44,115 nt of DNA from Candidatus Saccharimonadota bacterium (GCA_017404515.1 JAFRCG010000007.1:1-44115); one strand, 5' to 3'. Shown: positions 7,989 through 18,354, numbered from the stretch's first letter. A program made the numbers and translations. The notes: a model not told the origin generated them from the letters alone.

Positions 7989-8564
7989 TTATTTCTTGAG
8001 CGCCAACTTGATGCGTTCTTCGACTGGTAGTGACGAATCGACACCAGATAGCGCATCGGTAGCTTCTTTGAGTGGGAAGCCAAGAGCCATGAGTGCATCT
8101 AGAGCTTCGTCGTTACTATCGATTTTGGCAGCGCCAACCACGGTGGCCTCACCGTATTTGGATGGCAAACCAACTTTGTCTTTGAGGTCAACAATCACAC
8201 GCTCGGCGGATTTTTTGCCAACGCCTGAGGCTTTGGCAATATAGCTTGCATCGCCATTGGCAATGGCATTTCTAACATCTTCTGGCGCGCCAAGAGACAA
8301 AATGGCAATTCCGGCTTTGGGACCAACGCCATTAACAGAAATTAGAAGTTCAAAGATTTTTTTGGCGGCTAGCGTAGAAAAACCATATAGCTCTTCTGAT
8401 GTCTCGCTGATTTTGTGATAAGTATAAAATTTCTTTTTGTCACTTAAATTAACTTCGTCAAAATCGAGACTAGTGAGAGCAATTTCGTAGCCAACGCCAC
8501 TAACATCAACAATGACGGAATTACTAAATTTTTCGGCAATAGTTCCTTCTATGTGTGCAATCAT
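7989..8564 (-). CDS. ruvA: Holliday junction branch migration protein RuvA
   Basis: 191 residues. An N-terminal OB fold (MIAHIEGTIAEK..VIVDVSGVGYEI) is followed by helix-hairpin-helix motifs (LLISVNGVGPKAGIAIL and IAKASGVGKKSAERVIVDLKDKV) and a C-terminal domain III (ALDALMALGFPLKEATDAL) that contacts RuvB. It forms the tetramer that holds the four-way junction. TATAAT is six nt before the ATG, so the transcript is predicted to be leaderless and separate from ruvB. Confidence 0.97.
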   Translation of the reverse strand: MIAHIEGTIAEKFSNSVIVDVSGVGYEIALTSLDFDEVNLSDKKKFYTYHKISETSEELYGFSTLAAKKIFELLISVNGVGPKAGIAILSLGAPEDVRNAIANGDASYIAKASGVGKKSAERVIVDLKDKVGLPSKYGEATVVGAAKIDSNDEALDALMALGFPLKEATDALSGVDSSLPVEERIKLALKK

Positions 8565-8625
8565 AATTAGATTATAGCATACACAATCATTTTACTTTGG
8601 AGAATAAATCATTATAATAATAGGT

Positions 8626-10467
8626 ATGAGCAAAAAACTAACAGCTAGTTTTATCAACAAGCTAGATCCCAAGAATGTAATCTATGCAGAATACGCACAT
8701 TCTGGAGCCATGGGGAATGTTGGTGGAATGATGTTTTATGTCCTAGAAGACGGCAATTTGAATCTCTACGAAACCAATGTTTTTAAACACCAGGCTGATT
8801 ATGAAGCCGGATGCGAGTTTCTGCAAAAAAATGAAGATTTGTTCTGTAAAATGAATGGTGGATTTGGGAATTTGGTGTTTGTACTGGCAGACAGTAAGCT
8901 GGAGGACGATCCTAATAGTAGCCATCTAGTCTACAAAAAAGACGGTAAAAGACACTGTATTGAATCTTCTGTGCTGGGAGTTTATATGCGCATTCACGAA
9001 CAAGCAGTGACGCTTTCTAGCTTCCCTAAAGCCAAACAACATGTGCGTTTATTAGAGCAAGGGAAAGGTAAAAAAGAAGCAATATTCAAATCTTTTGATG
9101 AAAATAAGCTTCGCAAAATTGCTGGCAAGAGTCTTGATGATTTTAGGTTTTTGAAAGCAGTGTTTGAGTTTTTGAACGATATTTATATGCAGCCACTGCT
9201 GACAGTTCCTTACCTTTCTTCAAATAATTGGGAAGACGCAATAAACTACATCATGATAGAAAATAATGAAGCGTTTAATTTTGGCGCGAATATGGAAATA
9301 TGTGGCAAAGAAGCACTGTGGGGCTACCGGCTAAAATATGCTATAGAAAAGCTCGGGTTTTATCCGTTTTTCAATATCGTAGATGATTTTGTGCTAGAAA
9401 AAAATCCCGCTAAAGATCGGTCACATTTGCTAGATATTTTGGACGAGGCCGCTGGTGAAAAAATCGAGAAAAAATTTTCCAAAATAGAAGTCATTAATCC
9501 AAAAATCAATTTGCAAGAAGAATTTGATTTTAACTATCCAAGGCTGGTGAGATACACCATCAGCGAAGATGAAGAAATTATCAAAAGCATTATTCAGCGT
9601 AAATATAATGATATAAAAACTACCTATTATTTTAAAAATTATCTGCATTTTAAGGACGAAAAAGCATTGGCAAAAATAGTGCCGGCAGCGTTTTTTGTTA
9701 TAGCAACTACTGACGATGCACGGGCGTTTTTGGCGGCTGGTAATGTAATAAATGCAGCTTGGGTGTATATTACTGATCCAAAAGAAGAAAGAGAATATCA
9801 AAAAATAATTTACAAAGCTTTTTGGGATAGAGTCAAAAGTCTGTGGCCAATTGATAACTATGAACTATTTACTTTCAAAAACAAAGATTTGGAGGAAATT
9901 TTTGAAGATTCTGTTGGCTGGTTAAAGAGCATTGACATCTTGGAAGAGCTAAACCCTGTACTTAATAATTCTGTCCGTGAATTTGAAAAGAGAGAGTGTT
10001 ACAATCCAGACAAAGCGAAAAGAAAATTGATTAATGACTTAGCAGATATAAAAACACTAGACAAGGCCGATACAGTACTGGATGGAATTTTCTCTGGAAA
10101 ATCCGAAGTAGATGATACTTTGTGGTTGCTAGAAAGAATTTTACTAAACTATAAGCCGGAAAAAGTTGGCGCGCATATAATTCGTAGAACCACCAAAGAA
10201 TACCGTGGAGAAATGCCGATTTATATGTTTACAGCGGCTTGTGAAGGCGCAACAAACAAAGACGAGTTGCCGGAGTTGGAAAAGTTTGGTAAAAAACTAA
10301 TAGCTGCTGACGAAAGCAAAAAAATAATTCAAGCCGCGATGAAAGCCGCCGAAAAAAATGTGGCTATCGCTGAATTTCAACGCAAAACTCTGAAAAACTT
10401 CAAAAAGGAATTTGTGATTTGCGCAAAGTATGAGGACGAAAAAAAACATGAGAATTCTAGGCATTGA
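8626..10467 (+). CDS. Large hypothetical protein, 613 aa, upstream of ruvC
   Basis: I do not recognise a family. The protein is soluble, without signal peptide or clear membrane helix, mostly alpha-helical in the second half and rich in Lys, Glu, Phe and Tyr. No Walker A, HxH, zinc or nuclease motif stands out. TATAAT (8613-8618) is seven nt before the ATG. The 3' end overlaps ruvC by 20 nt, and ruvC has a GAGG inside this gene, so the two are co-transcribed and translationally coupled. Operon context weakly suggests a DNA-maintenance role. It is a good candidate for a lineage-specific core gene. Confidence 0.75.
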   Translation: MSKKLTASFINKLDPKNVIYAEYAHSGAMGNVGGMMFYVLEDGNLNLYETNVFKHQADYEAGCEFLQKNEDLFCKMNGGFGNLVFVLADSKLEDDPNSSHLVYKKDGKRHCIESSVLGVYMRIHEQAVTLSSFPKAKQHVRLLEQGKGKKEAIFKSFDENKLRKIAGKSLDDFRFLKAVFEFLNDIYMQPLLTVPYLSSNNWEDAINYIMIENNEAFNFGANMEICGKEALWGYRLKYAIEKLGFYPFFNIVDDFVLEKNPAKDRSHLLDILDEAAGEKIEKKFSKIEVINPKINLQEEFDFNYPRLVRYTISEDEEIIKSIIQRKYNDIKTTYYFKNYLHFKDEKALAKIVPAAFFVIATTDDARAFLAAGNVINAAWVYITDPKEEREYQKIIYKAFWDRVKSLWPIDNYELFTFKNKDLEEIFEDSVGWLKSIDILEELNPVLNNSVREFEKRECYNPDKAKRKLINDLADIKTLDKADTVLDGIFSGKSEVDDTLWLLERILLNYKPEKVGAHIIRRTTKEYRGEMPIYMFTAACEGATNKDELPELEKFGKKLIAADESKKIIQAAMKAAEKNVAIAEFQRKTLKNFKKEFVICAKYEDEKKHENSRH

Positions 10468-10927
10468 TCCAGGTACGGGAATTTGTGGGTTTGGTGTAAT
10501 TGATGCAGATCATGGCAAGGCAAAATTGGTAGACGCCGGCGTGATTTCTACACCACCACATACACCATTGCCAGAGCGCCTAGAAGATATTTATAATTCC
10601 CTGCACGAAATCATCAAACAAACTAAGCCAGATACGGTTAGCATTGAAAAACTATTTTTCATGCAAAATATTACCACTGGTATTTCCGTAGCAGAAGCAA
10701 GAGGAGTTTGCATACTAGTAGCAAAACAATCCAAGCTGCCGATTTTTGAATATTCGCCAAACGAAATCAAAATTACCATGACTGGATACGGACATGCCGA
10801 CAAAAAGCAAATGCAAGAAATGGTGAGAAAATATTTGAAACTAGAAAGTGTACCAAAACCCGATGATGCTGCCGATGCGTTAGCGGCAGCAATTTGCCAT
10901 TCTTTGACACATAAAGTAGGTGCTTAA
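10448..10927 (+). CDS. ruvC: Crossover junction endodeoxyribonuclease RuvC
   Basis: 159 residues, normal length. RNase H-fold resolvase with the acidic active site visible: first Asp in ILGIDPGTGICGFG, Glu in VSIEKLFF, and the paired Asp in PDDAADALAAAICH. It cuts Holliday junctions symmetrically after RuvAB migration. ATG 10448 is chosen because the protein then begins directly with MRILGIDPG and GAGG lies 13 nt upstream; an 18-nt longer reading frame is unlikely. It overlaps the preceding 613-aa gene by 20 nt. Confidence 0.96.
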   Translation: MRILGIDPGTGICGFGVIDADHGKAKLVDAGVISTPPHTPLPERLEDIYNSLHEIIKQTKPDTVSIEKLFFMQNITTGISVAEARGVCILVAKQSKLPIFEYSPNEIKITMTGYGHADKKQMQEMVRKYLKLESVPKPDDAADALAAAICHSLTHKVGA

Positions 10928-10950
10928 AAGCTACACACCTGACATATATA

Positions 10951-12309
10951 TTATCTATTCATGTATTTGACTAAGGTATTTCTTAGGTCTTTTACTGGGA
11001 TAACAAATGGATCCTTGATGGTAGCCGGAGCAATGGCGTGGGTAAATCCGAGTTTTTTGGCTTCAGAGATTCTCTGGTCTGGACGGAACGCAGAGCGAAC
11101 TTCCCCGCCAAGTCCAACTTCGCCAAAGACAACATATTTTTCTGATAATTTGCGCTTGGCAAGAGCCGAAGCAATAGCTAGACAGACTGCTAAATCTGCG
11201 GCTGCATCTTGTAGCCTAATACCACCGACTACATTAATAAAGACATCTTTGTCACTTAGCTTGAGCCTGGTGCGACGCTCAATAACAGCAATCAGAAGAT
11301 TTAGTCTGTTGATATCAAAGCCAGAGCAAGTGCGTTTGGGATAGCCAAAATTAGTGTCCGTAACTAAGGCTTGGATTTCTACTAGAATAGGTCTGGTGCC
11401 CTCCACTGTAGAAAGAATAATTGAGCCGTCAGTATTTTGTCTTTCTGCAAGCAAGGCAGCGGATGGATTTTGGACTTCGGCTAGACCGTCTTCGTTCATT
11501 TCAAAAATGGAAACTTCCGTGGTGGAGCCAAAACGATTTTTGATGGCACGGACAGTTTTGAACCCACCATAACGATCGCCCTCAAAATTGATAACAACAT
11601 CTACCAAGTGCTCCAAAACTTTTGGCCCGGCAAGAGAACCGTCTTTAGTAACATGACCAACAATCACTACGGCGGTATCGGTCATTTTGGCAGCACGAAT
11701 AATCAAATTGCCGCAATTAGTTACCTGTGAGACGGTGCCTGGAGCAGAAGTTAATTCATTCATGGAAAGCGTCTGGATGGAGTCAATCACGACAAATTTG
11801 AATTCGCCAGATTCTATAGTTTTGGCGATATCATTGCCAGATGTAGAAGAAGCAAAATTGAGCATTTCTGATTCTGCGCCTAGACGCCTAGCGCGCAGCT
11901 TGACTTGACCGGCTGATTCCTCGCCGGAAATATAGAGCACAGAATAATCATTGGAAATTTCTGCACAAATTTGCATTAAAAGTGTAGATTTACCAATGCC
12001 TGGTTGCCCAGTAAGTAAGGAAACTGAGCCAGCCAAGAAGCCTCCGCCAAGCACGGCGTCAAGATCTTTGAACCCAGTAGATAGCCTAGCCTTGGAATCT
12101 GAAGGGATAATATCATTGATGGAGACATAGTCTAAAACTTTGCCAGAAATCTGCCCTCTGGCAATGGCAGATTTTGCGCCGGAATCATCTACTGGCGCTT
12201 GCTCTACCAGGGTGTTCCATTCGTCACAGTTTTCGCATTTGCCAGACCATTTAGAAAAACTTGCCCCGCAATTGCTACAGACATAAGTTGATTTAGATTT
12301 TGCCACCAA
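10951..12309 (-). CDS. radA: DNA repair protein RadA
   Basis: 452 residues, normal length. An N-terminal C4 zinc finger (CSNCGASFSKWSGKCENC), a RecA-like core with Walker A GQPGIGKST, the RadA-specific KNRFGS motif and a C-terminal Lon-protease-like domain with DAAADLAVCLAIASALAKR. RadA helps branch migration and processing of recombination intermediates, fitting the nearby ruv genes. The start is TTG or GTG rather than ATG: TTG at 12309 has GAGG five nt upstream; GTG follows as codon 2. It is downstream of clpP on the same strand with a 26-nt gap and may be read from the clpC promoter. Confidence 0.95.
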   Translation of the reverse strand: MVAKSKSTYVCSNCGASFSKWSGKCENCDEWNTLVEQAPVDDSGAKSAIARGQISGKVLDYVSINDIIPSDSKARLSTGFKDLDAVLGGGFLAGSVSLLTGQPGIGKSTLLMQICAEISNDYSVLYISGEESAGQVKLRARRLGAESEMLNFASSTSGNDIAKTIESGEFKFVVIDSIQTLSMNELTSAPGTVSQVTNCGNLIIRAAKMTDTAVVIVGHVTKDGSLAGPKVLEHLVDVVINFEGDRYGGFKTVRAIKNRFGSTTEVSIFEMNEDGLAEVQNPSAALLAERQNTDGSIILSTVEGTRPILVEIQALVTDTNFGYPKRTCSGFDINRLNLLIAVIERRTRLKLSDKDVFINVVGGIRLQDAAADLAVCLAIASALAKRKLSEKYVVFGEVGLGGEVRSAFRPDQRISEAKKLGFTHAIAPATIKDPFVIPVKDLRNTLVKYMNR

Positions 12310-12335
12310 GTACCTCGCTTACTATGGTTATTTGA

Positions 12336-12944
12336 TTATTTAATAATTGAATCTATTATACCATATTCCTTAGCTTCTTCGGCGGACATCCAATTATCAC
12401 GATCCATATCTTTTTCTACCTGCTTGGTGGACTTTCCAGTGTTTTTGGCAAGCATTTCAATCAAAAGCTGTTTTAGGTATAGGCCTTCTTTTAGCTCAAT
12501 TTCTTGGTCAGTGACCTTGCTTTGACCGGAAGCGTATGATGGTTGATGAATCATAATTCTAGAATTTGGAAGTACAAAGCGTTTGCCCTTGGTGCCACTA
12601 GAAAGCAACATTGCACCCATGCTGGCCTGCAAGCCAATACCAATAGTCTGAACATCTGGCTCTACATAATTGATGGTATCAATAATAGCCAGGCCATCAT
12701 AAACGCTACCCCCAGGAGAATTAATGTAGAGTTTGATGTCTTTTTTGGGATCTTCGTGTGCTAAAAATAGCAACTGAGCAATTACCAAATTGGCCGTGTG
12801 GGGATTAACATCTTCTCCCAAAAACACGATGCGGTCTGTCAAAAGCCTAGAATATATATCATAGGCACGCTCGCCTTTGGCAGTTTCTTCCACTACGGTA
12901 GGAACGAGATAGTCGTTAGTTTTCTTGGTTGTATTATTTTTCAT
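12336..12944 (-). CDS. clpP: ATP-dependent Clp protease proteolytic subunit ClpP
   Basis: 202 residues. Serine protease with nucleophile motif [10 protein letters not shown], catalytic His in MIHQPSYA and the Asp in the C-terminal handle region. It forms the tetradecameric chamber that degrades substrates delivered by ClpC. ATG 12944 (MKNNTTKK) is chosen because AAAGGA lies four nt upstream; an upstream ATG at 12968 would overlap the preceding gene. It is the third gene of clpC - metallopeptidase - clpP. Confidence 0.96.
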   Translation of the reverse strand: MKNNTTKKTNDYLVPTVVEETAKGERAYDIYSRLLTDRIVFLGEDVNPHTANLVIAQLLFLAHEDPKKDIKLYINSPGGSVYDGLAIIDTINYVEPDVQTIGIGLQASMGAMLLSSGTKGKRFVLPNSRIMIHQPSYASGQSKVTDQEIELKEGLYLKQLLIEMLAKNTGKSTKQVEKDMDRDNWMSAEEAKEYGIIDSIIK

Positions 12945-12960
12945 AAAATCCTTTCTTTTA

Positions 12961-13950
12961 TTATTCAACTTTCTTTTCGATTTCCGAATTTGAATTAATG
13001 GTTTTTTCTAACATTTCTCCACGCAAAACATTTTCGTTGTATTCAACTACGATATCGTTATAATCTACAATTAAATTGTTTAAATCGTCAAACAAATCTG
13101 ACACTTGGGATTGCTCAAGTAAAAGCAAATTTCTGGCAGCATAAAACGCAGTGTCGGTGATAAAACAGCCCATGGTATCTGCACATTTATTAAATTCATC
13201 GATTTTGGCAGAAAGCTCCTCGGCTAGGCGATAGTATTCGGCAGTTTTCGATTCTATCTCGGCATCTAGTTTTTCTAGCTCGGCAGACAAAGATTCGATT
13301 TCCCGTGTAAGCTCACGGAAAGGCTCGATGTAGCTATTGTAATAGTCTACTATCAAATCTTGATTGGTGAAATATTTAGCATAGTGCTCTTCTAGTTCTT
13401 TTGGAAGATCCGTAATTTCGGTGCCAATACGGGAATGGAGCTCATCAATACGATCAAATTCGGAGTAAGTTTCTAGGTCATCCGACAATGAATCATGGTA
13501 GAGATCGTCATTGTAAACAGAATTTAGGAGTTTAGAAATGCGGCCTTTTTCGGAGTTATCCATTCTTTCCCAAACCGCATGTAATAGTTCGTGTGCGGAT
13601 GTGGACTCTACTATACCCGTCAAATCATTAGATTGTATATTATAAATATAAATATGGTTGCCGACATAGCAGCCAAGAACTGAGACTTCTTGATTATGAG
13701 ACTTGCAATGCTCATTAAAATTTTCACGATCTTCTAGGGCAGGAGCAGTGGCTTCAAAAATAATTTTACCGCTGCCTGTCAGTGCAAGTTTGTTTTCTAC
13801 ACTGGCTATTTCTGCGCTAGGATGAAAAGACCATGTGGAAATAATATCAAAAATTACAGTGCGGTTAAACCAAAATGCAAGACCTAAGGCAACAAAAACT
13901 GCCACAATGATGGGGATAATAATTTTTAATTTGTTGCCACTTCTAAACAT
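12961..13950 (-). CDS. Membrane-anchored HExxH metallopeptidase-like protein between clpC and clpP
   Basis: 329 residues. One N-terminal membrane helix (about 8-27), then an extracytoplasmic domain with a zinc-peptidase motif HELLH at residues 120-124 ([12 protein letters not shown]), and a downstream acidic helix ([11 protein letters not shown], about 164-173) that could supply the third ligand. The C-terminal 130 residues form a long Glu/Lys coiled coil. The ATG lies three nt after the clpC stop with AAAGGA before it, so it belongs to the heat-shock operon. It may process or clear envelope proteins, which is inferred from context. I cannot assign a named peptidase family. Confidence 0.7.
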   Translation of the reverse strand: MFRSGNKLKIIIPIIVAVFVALGLAFWFNRTVIFDIISTWSFHPSAEIASVENKLALTGSGKIIFEATAPALEDRENFNEHCKSHNQEVSVLGCYVGNHIYIYNIQSNDLTGIVESTSAHELLHAVWERMDNSEKGRISKLLNSVYNDDLYHDSLSDDLETYSEFDRIDELHSRIGTEITDLPKELEEHYAKYFTNQDLIVDYYNSYIEPFRELTREIESLSAELEKLDAEIESKTAEYYRLAEELSAKIDEFNKCADTMGCFITDTAFYAARNLLLLEQSQVSDLFDDLNNLIVDYNDIVVEYNENVLRGEMLEKTINSNSEIEKKVE

Positions 13951-13953
13951 GGG

Positions 13954-16431
13954 TTATTCCTTTTCTACAACCAATTTAAGTTCGTTTTTGACAAGGTCTA
14001 TTTTAACAATATCGCCGGCAGAAAGCTTTCCAGAAATAATCGCATCAGAAATCAAAGATTCTACATTGTCTTCAATGGCGCGTCTTAGAGGTCTGGCACC
14101 ATTTTTAGGATCATAACCAATGTCGATAAGCCAAGCTTTGGCTTTGTCAGAAATCTTGATACCAAGAGATTTGGAAGCTAGGCGTTTTCTGAGATTTTCA
14201 ATAAGGGTGTCAAAAATTTGCTCTACCTCGTGCCTGGTTAGAGAATGGAAGACAAGCACTGCATCCAAACGATTAATCAGCTCTGGGCGCATAGCCTTTT
14301 TGAGTGCGCGCATCGCCGCTTCTTTTTGGCGCTCGTATTCAGCCTCGCGCTCTTTCTTGGTGGATTTGAGATGGCCAGAAAAACCAAAATCATCATCGCT
14401 ATACATGGCCTCGGAGCCGAGGTTGGAAGTGAGAATAATAACTGTATTGTTAAATTTGACTTTATTTCCCTGCCCGTCAGTAAGTACGCCGTCTTCTAAA
14501 ATCTGTAGAAGAAGATTAAACACATCTGGATGAGCTTTCTCGATTTCATCAAATAAAACTACGGAGTATGGCCTGCGGCGAATAGCCTCGGTGAGTTTAC
14601 CGCCATCGTCGTAGCCGATGTAGCCAGCTGGTGCACCTACTAGGCGTGAAACATTGTGTTTTTCGCCAAATTCAGACATGTCGATTTTGATGAGAGCGTT
14701 TTCGCCACCAAAGACTTCTCTGGCAATAACGCGAGCTAGCTCGGTTTTGCCAACGCCAGTAGGTCCCATAAATATAAACGAGCCAATTGGGCGATTAGCA
14801 TTGGCAATACCAGAACGCCCACGGCGAATAGCTTTGGCGACTGCATGCACAGCCTCGTCTTGGCCGATGATAGCTTTGTCTATGTGATCTTCTAGGTGTA
14901 GCAAAAGCTCTAGCTCGGATCCATGAACCTTAGAAACTGGAATGCCAGTCTTAAGAGAGATAGCTTTGGCTAAGTGCTCTTCGGTTAGAGTTGGAGTTTT
15001 GTTTTCGCCAACTCCAGATTTTTCTAGTTTCTTAATTTCGTCCTTCAATTTGGCTAAACGAGTTTTGTATAGTGCAGCTTTTTCAAAATCTTCTGACTCT
15101 GCAGCAGCTTCAACTTTTTCTTCCAAATCTTTCTTTTCGATTTGGAGCTTTTTGTATTTACTGCCACCTTTTTTGTCTTCTGCAACTTTGGCAATGGCGG
15201 AAGCTTCATCAATCACATCAATAACTTTGTCTGGCATGAATCGATCATTGATATATCTGCTGCTCATAGTGATGGCAGTTTCCAAAATTTGGTCTGGGAT
15301 GATGACATTATGATGCTTTTCGTAGTGTTTTTTGATGCCTTTTAGAATCCGCAAAGTGACAGCATCACTTGGTTCTTCTACCATCACAGTCTGGAAACGA
15401 CGAGAAAGAGCTTTGTCTTTTTCGATGTTTTTGCGATATTCATCCAAGGTAGTTGCGCCAATTAGATGAATCTCTCCACGAGCAAGTGCAGGTTTCAAAA
15501 TATTAGCGGCATCCATAGTGCCATCTGAACCACTACCAGCGCCGGAAAGTAAATGCAGCTCATCGATAAATAGAATAATTGATGGGTCGCTCTGAGCCTC
15601 GTCAATTACGCCTTTGATACGCTCTTCAAATTCTCCGCGGAACTTGGTGCCGGCCACCATTGATGACAAATCTATTTGATAGATACGCTTGCCAATCAAA
15701 AGTCCTGGGACTTCGTTTTTGACAATCTTAGAGGCTAGGCCCTCTATAATGGCGGTCTTGCCTACGCCGGCCTCGCCAATTAAAACTGGATTGGATTTGG
15801 TGCGGCGACAAAGAACGGTGATAGTGCGATCTATTTCTTTGTCTCTGCCAATGACAGTATCAAGTTTGCCATCGCGAGCAAGGGCAGTCAAATCCTGACC
15901 ATAGCGAGAAAGCCATTTGAATTTATTTTTGTTAATATATTTATCTTTTTCCTTAGACTTTTTGGCAGATTCTGCTTGCTTTTCTGCTAGCTCTTCGATG
16001 CTATTCATCATTGCGTGAATATCAACTTTTAGGCTAGTAAGAATGAGTGCGGCACGAGAATTAGGCTGGCTAACAAGTGCATAGAGAATATGCTCTGTGC
16101 CAATTACTTCTATACCGTAATCGCGAGCAAAACTAGAGGCAATACGCAAAGTGAGAACTGCAGATTCCGAAAGCGACATCATAGCCATTTGGGAGCCTGG
16201 GACTTCTACGGCGGTTTGATTCATTTGTTTTTCAACATCAGAGAGTTCTATGCCTTCATCTGCTAAAATATGTGCGCCAGTAGAGGCGTCCATATCCAAA
16301 ATACCTAAAAGTAAGTGTTCGGTGCTCATGTAGCCATTGTTATATCTCTTGCTGAACATATCTGCTTTTTGGATAGCAAAACGAGCGTTTTCAGACAAAT
16401 GGCTCATTATTTCATTAAATTCATCTTGCAT
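13954..16431 (-). CDS. clpC: ATP-dependent Clp protease ATPase subunit ClpC
   Basis: 825 residues. Double Clp N-terminal repeats (about 1-140), first AAA+ module with [10 protein letters not shown], a UVR-type coiled segment ([28 protein letters not shown]) in the middle as in ClpC rather than ClpB, second AAA+ module with [10 protein letters not shown], and a ClpB D2-small domain. It unfolds proteins for ClpP. The start is ATG 16431 (MQDEFNEI), six nt after TATCAT; an in-frame start eight codons earlier would lie upstream of the expected transcription start. Heat-shock control by HrcA is indicated by a perfect CIRCE operator over its promoter. Confidence 0.96.
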   Translation of the reverse strand: MQDEFNEIMSHLSENARFAIQKADMFSKRYNNGYMSTEHLLLGILDMDASTGAHILADEGIELSDVEKQMNQTAVEVPGSQMAMMSLSESAVLTLRIASSFARDYGIEVIGTEHILYALVSQPNSRAALILTSLKVDIHAMMNSIEELAEKQAESAKKSKEKDKYINKNKFKWLSRYGQDLTALARDGKLDTVIGRDKEIDRTITVLCRRTKSNPVLIGEAGVGKTAIIEGLASKIVKNEVPGLLIGKRIYQIDLSSMVAGTKFRGEFEERIKGVIDEAQSDPSIILFIDELHLLSGAGSGSDGTMDAANILKPALARGEIHLIGATTLDEYRKNIEKDKALSRRFQTVMVEEPSDAVTLRILKGIKKHYEKHHNVIIPDQILETAITMSSRYINDRFMPDKVIDVIDEASAIAKVAEDKKGGSKYKKLQIEKKDLEEKVEAAAESEDFEKAALYKTRLAKLKDEIKKLEKSGVGENKTPTLTEEHLAKAISLKTGIPVSKVHGSELELLLHLEDHIDKAIIGQDEAVHAVAKAIRRGRSGIANANRPIGSFIFMGPTGVGKTELARVIAREVFGGENALIKIDMSEFGEKHNVSRLVGAPAGYIGYDDGGKLTEAIRRRPYSVVLFDEIEKAHPDVFNLLLQILEDGVLTDGQGNKVKFNNTVIILTSNLGSEAMYSDDDFGFSGHLKSTKKEREAEYERQKEAAMRALKKAMRPELINRLDAVLVFHSLTRHEVEQIFDTLIENLRKRLASKSLGIKISDKAKAWLIDIGYDPKNGARPLRRAIEDNVESLISDAIISGKLSAGDIVKIDLVKNELKLVVEKE

Positions 16432-16437
16432 ACTCTT

Positions 16438-16475
16438 ATGATAGCAAATTAGCACTCGCGTGTCAAGAGTGCTAA
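16438..16475 (-). promoter_or_regulatory. clpC promoter with CIRCE operator (HrcA site)
   Basis: TTAGCACTC-N9-GAGTGCTAA (16449-16475) matches the CIRCE consensus exactly. The -35 box TTGACA (16461-16466, minus strand) lies inside the operator, followed by a 17-bp spacer and TATCAT (16438-16443), then six nt to the clpC ATG. HrcA binding would directly block RNA polymerase, and the mRNA would be leaderless. No hrcA gene is in the window. Confidence 0.92.
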
Positions 16476-16488
16476 TTTCAATTCAAAT

Positions 16489-16563
16489 TGGTGCGGGTAG
16501 AGGGAGTCGAACCCTCGTTTCATCCTTGGGAAGGATACATAATAGCCGTTATACGATACCCGC
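16489..16563 (-). tRNA. tRNA-Gly(CCC)
   Basis: On the minus strand acceptor GCGGGTA pairs TACCCGC, anticodon loop TTCCCAA gives CCC, T-loop TTCGACT, encoded CCA. It sits between the clpC promoter and the foldase operon. Confidence 0.95.
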
Positions 16564-16585
16564 GATGGGTATATTATACCACAAT

Positions 16586-17659
16586 TTATTCTACAGAGGT
16601 ATCTAGTAATTCTTCTGCCTCATTGTCGGAGGTTGGGATTTCGATATATTCCTCTATGCGATTCTCCTCACGGACATTTTTGAGGCGGTTATCAAATTCT
16701 GTGAATGGGATTTTGAGAGAGTCGTAATTGACCTTGGCGTCAGACTTGTCGTTGAGTCGGACAATATAATATGCATCTCCGCTGAGAGAAACAAAGATAT
16801 CGCTGATCTGCCCAGGTGTCATTTCGTATGCTTTGCTAGCGCGTCCGCCATCAATATTCATCACATCTACCAACCCGCCAGTAGACTCCATTTCTATACC
16901 TAGTTCTTCGGATACCGCCTTAAAATCTCCACCGTTTTGTTTGAGTTTTTCTAGTGCGGACTCGGCTTTTTTGGTAGCAGCAGTATCAATTTTCTTTGCC
17001 ACTTCTACTTCTACCAGTGACAAATACAACATTCGACGATATTCTGCTTCGGTTAAATTGAAATTATCTTTGAGGACTTTTAGGAAGCTTTCTTTGTTGC
17101 GGTCTGCGCCACCTACTTTGCGATGGTTATCAAAAGATTCATCAATCATGCTGTCTGTAACATTTACATCAAGCTGTCTGGCCAGCTTTTGGGCATAAGT
17201 GTAATTTTCTGCTTTGTCTAGAGCTACGCGTTTGTAGGCATTTTTGACAGTCTCTTCGTCCTTGCCTTCGATGGAAAGGGTGCCGTTTTGCTGCTCGATA
17301 GGTGTTACACTGCTGCGATAAATCAGTAGATAATCGCTGTAGCGGACATTTTCGCCGTCTATTTTGGCAACAGAAATCGGCAGGACGGTGGTCAAACGAT
17401 ACAAAATATCACTAGTGCTCTGAGATTTGTATAGTGCATACCAGCCCAAAACACCAGAAAGTATTAATGCAACCACGGCAATGACAATAGTAATAATTAC
17501 CAAACGGTGTTTTGCAAATTGCATTGGATATTTGAACTTGCGACCCTGTGCTAGAATCTGCTCGCGACGATCATCAAGCTTTTCACGCTCGGTCTTGTGC
17601 TCGTCTTTTTTTCCAAATTTTGGCAACTTGTTTTTGATGCCGCCATCTTCTTTACTCAT
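16586..17659 (-). CDS. Membrane-anchored SurA/PrsA-like peptidyl-prolyl isomerase
   Basis: 357 residues. A Lys-rich cytoplasmic N-terminus (about 1-52), one membrane helix (about 53-76), then a SurA-N-like chaperone region (DGENVRYSDYLLIYRSSV...ALDKAENYTYAQKLARQLDVNVTDSMID) and a parvulin/PpiC-like domain (GGLVDVMNIDGG...YEMTPGQISDIFVSLSGDAYYIVRLNDK). It probably helps fold exported proteins at the outer face of the membrane. GGAGG precedes the ATG, and the start overlaps the upstream PH-domain gene by eight nt, so the two are co-transcribed. Confidence 0.82.
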   Translation of the reverse strand: MSKEDGGIKNKLPKFGKKDEHKTEREKLDDRREQILAQGRKFKYPMQFAKHRLVIITIVIAVVALILSGVLGWYALYKSQSTSDILYRLTTVLPISVAKIDGENVRYSDYLLIYRSSVTPIEQQNGTLSIEGKDEETVKNAYKRVALDKAENYTYAQKLARQLDVNVTDSMIDESFDNHRKVGGADRNKESFLKVLKDNFNLTEAEYRRMLYLSLVEVEVAKKIDTAATKKAESALEKLKQNGGDFKAVSEELGIEMESTGGLVDVMNIDGGRASKAYEMTPGQISDIFVSLSGDAYYIVRLNDKSDAKVNYDSLKIPFTEFDNRLKNVREENRIEEYIEIPTSDNEAEELLDTSVE

Positions 17660-18140
17660 TTTCTGCCTCCATTGCTATATTTTGTAATTTATTATGGATA
17701 CGAGTTGGATTTGGGACTTTGGAAATCACTAAGTCTCCTACATTGGTTTGAATAAGAATTATACCATAACCACAAATTCCGGCAATCATACCTGGGGTAC
17801 TCACCGAAATACTTTGGATCTTGTCTAGTCCTAGATCTACAACATTTTTTTTGAATAGGCCTTTTTGATTAATTTGGCGAATGCGTTTGTTGGTGACAAT
17901 GTAAAATGAAAAATACCAAAGCATATAGGCATACCCAAGGCCAAAAAGACCAACAACGATAGCGCCAATAAATACCCAAAACATCCTGCTATCATTTGGC
18001 CAGGCGATCATTGGAATTATACCTAACCCAATCATAAAAATAAGAAAAAATATTCCCTTGTTGATGGTAGAGATGTGCCTACGAAAAATAAACTGTACTT
18101 CTTCCCCTTCGCGTTGACCATCAAATGATAATTTAGACAT
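17652..18140 (-). CDS. PH-domain membrane protein (YdbS/bPH2-like)
   Basis: 162 residues with two membrane helices (about 28-49 and 54-78) followed by a bacterial PH-like domain (SFYIVTNKRIRQINQKGLFKKNVVDLGLDKIQSI). It has the same layout as 5590-6291 without the disordered tail. It heads a two-gene operon with the foldase; TATAAT is eight nt before the ATG. Function is unknown; pairing with a membrane chaperone suggests an envelope role. Confidence 0.75.
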   Translation of the reverse strand: MSKLSFDGQREGEEVQFIFRRHISTINKGIFFLIFMIGLGIIPMIAWPNDSRMFWVFIGAIVVGLFGLGYAYMLWYFSFYIVTNKRIRQINQKGLFKKNVVDLGLDKIQSISVSTPGMIAGICGYGIILIQTNVGDLVISKVPNPTRIHNKLQNIAMEAENE

Positions 18141-18215
18141 ATATAAATATTATACCATGTTAAGTTTTGTTCATGGTTAAATTATGTAATATATTATGTT
18201 ATAATATAGATTGAT

Positions 18216-18291
18216 GGCTCCGTAGCTCAATGGATAGAGCAGCTCCGTCCTAAGGAGAAGGTTGTGCGTTCGACTCGCGCCGGGGCTACCA
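18216..18291 (+). tRNA. tRNA-Arg(CCT)
   Basis: Acceptor GGCTCCG with CGGGGCT (G1-U72), D-stem GCTC/GAGC, anticodon loop GTCCTAA giving CCT, T-loop TTCGACT, encoded CCA. A TATAAT box lies about 10 nt upstream. Confidence 0.93.
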
Positions 18292-18354
18292 TTTTTTGTT
18301 TTTAGTGTTATTCATACCTTATATTGCATGTCAAAATATGGTATAATTACAGAT

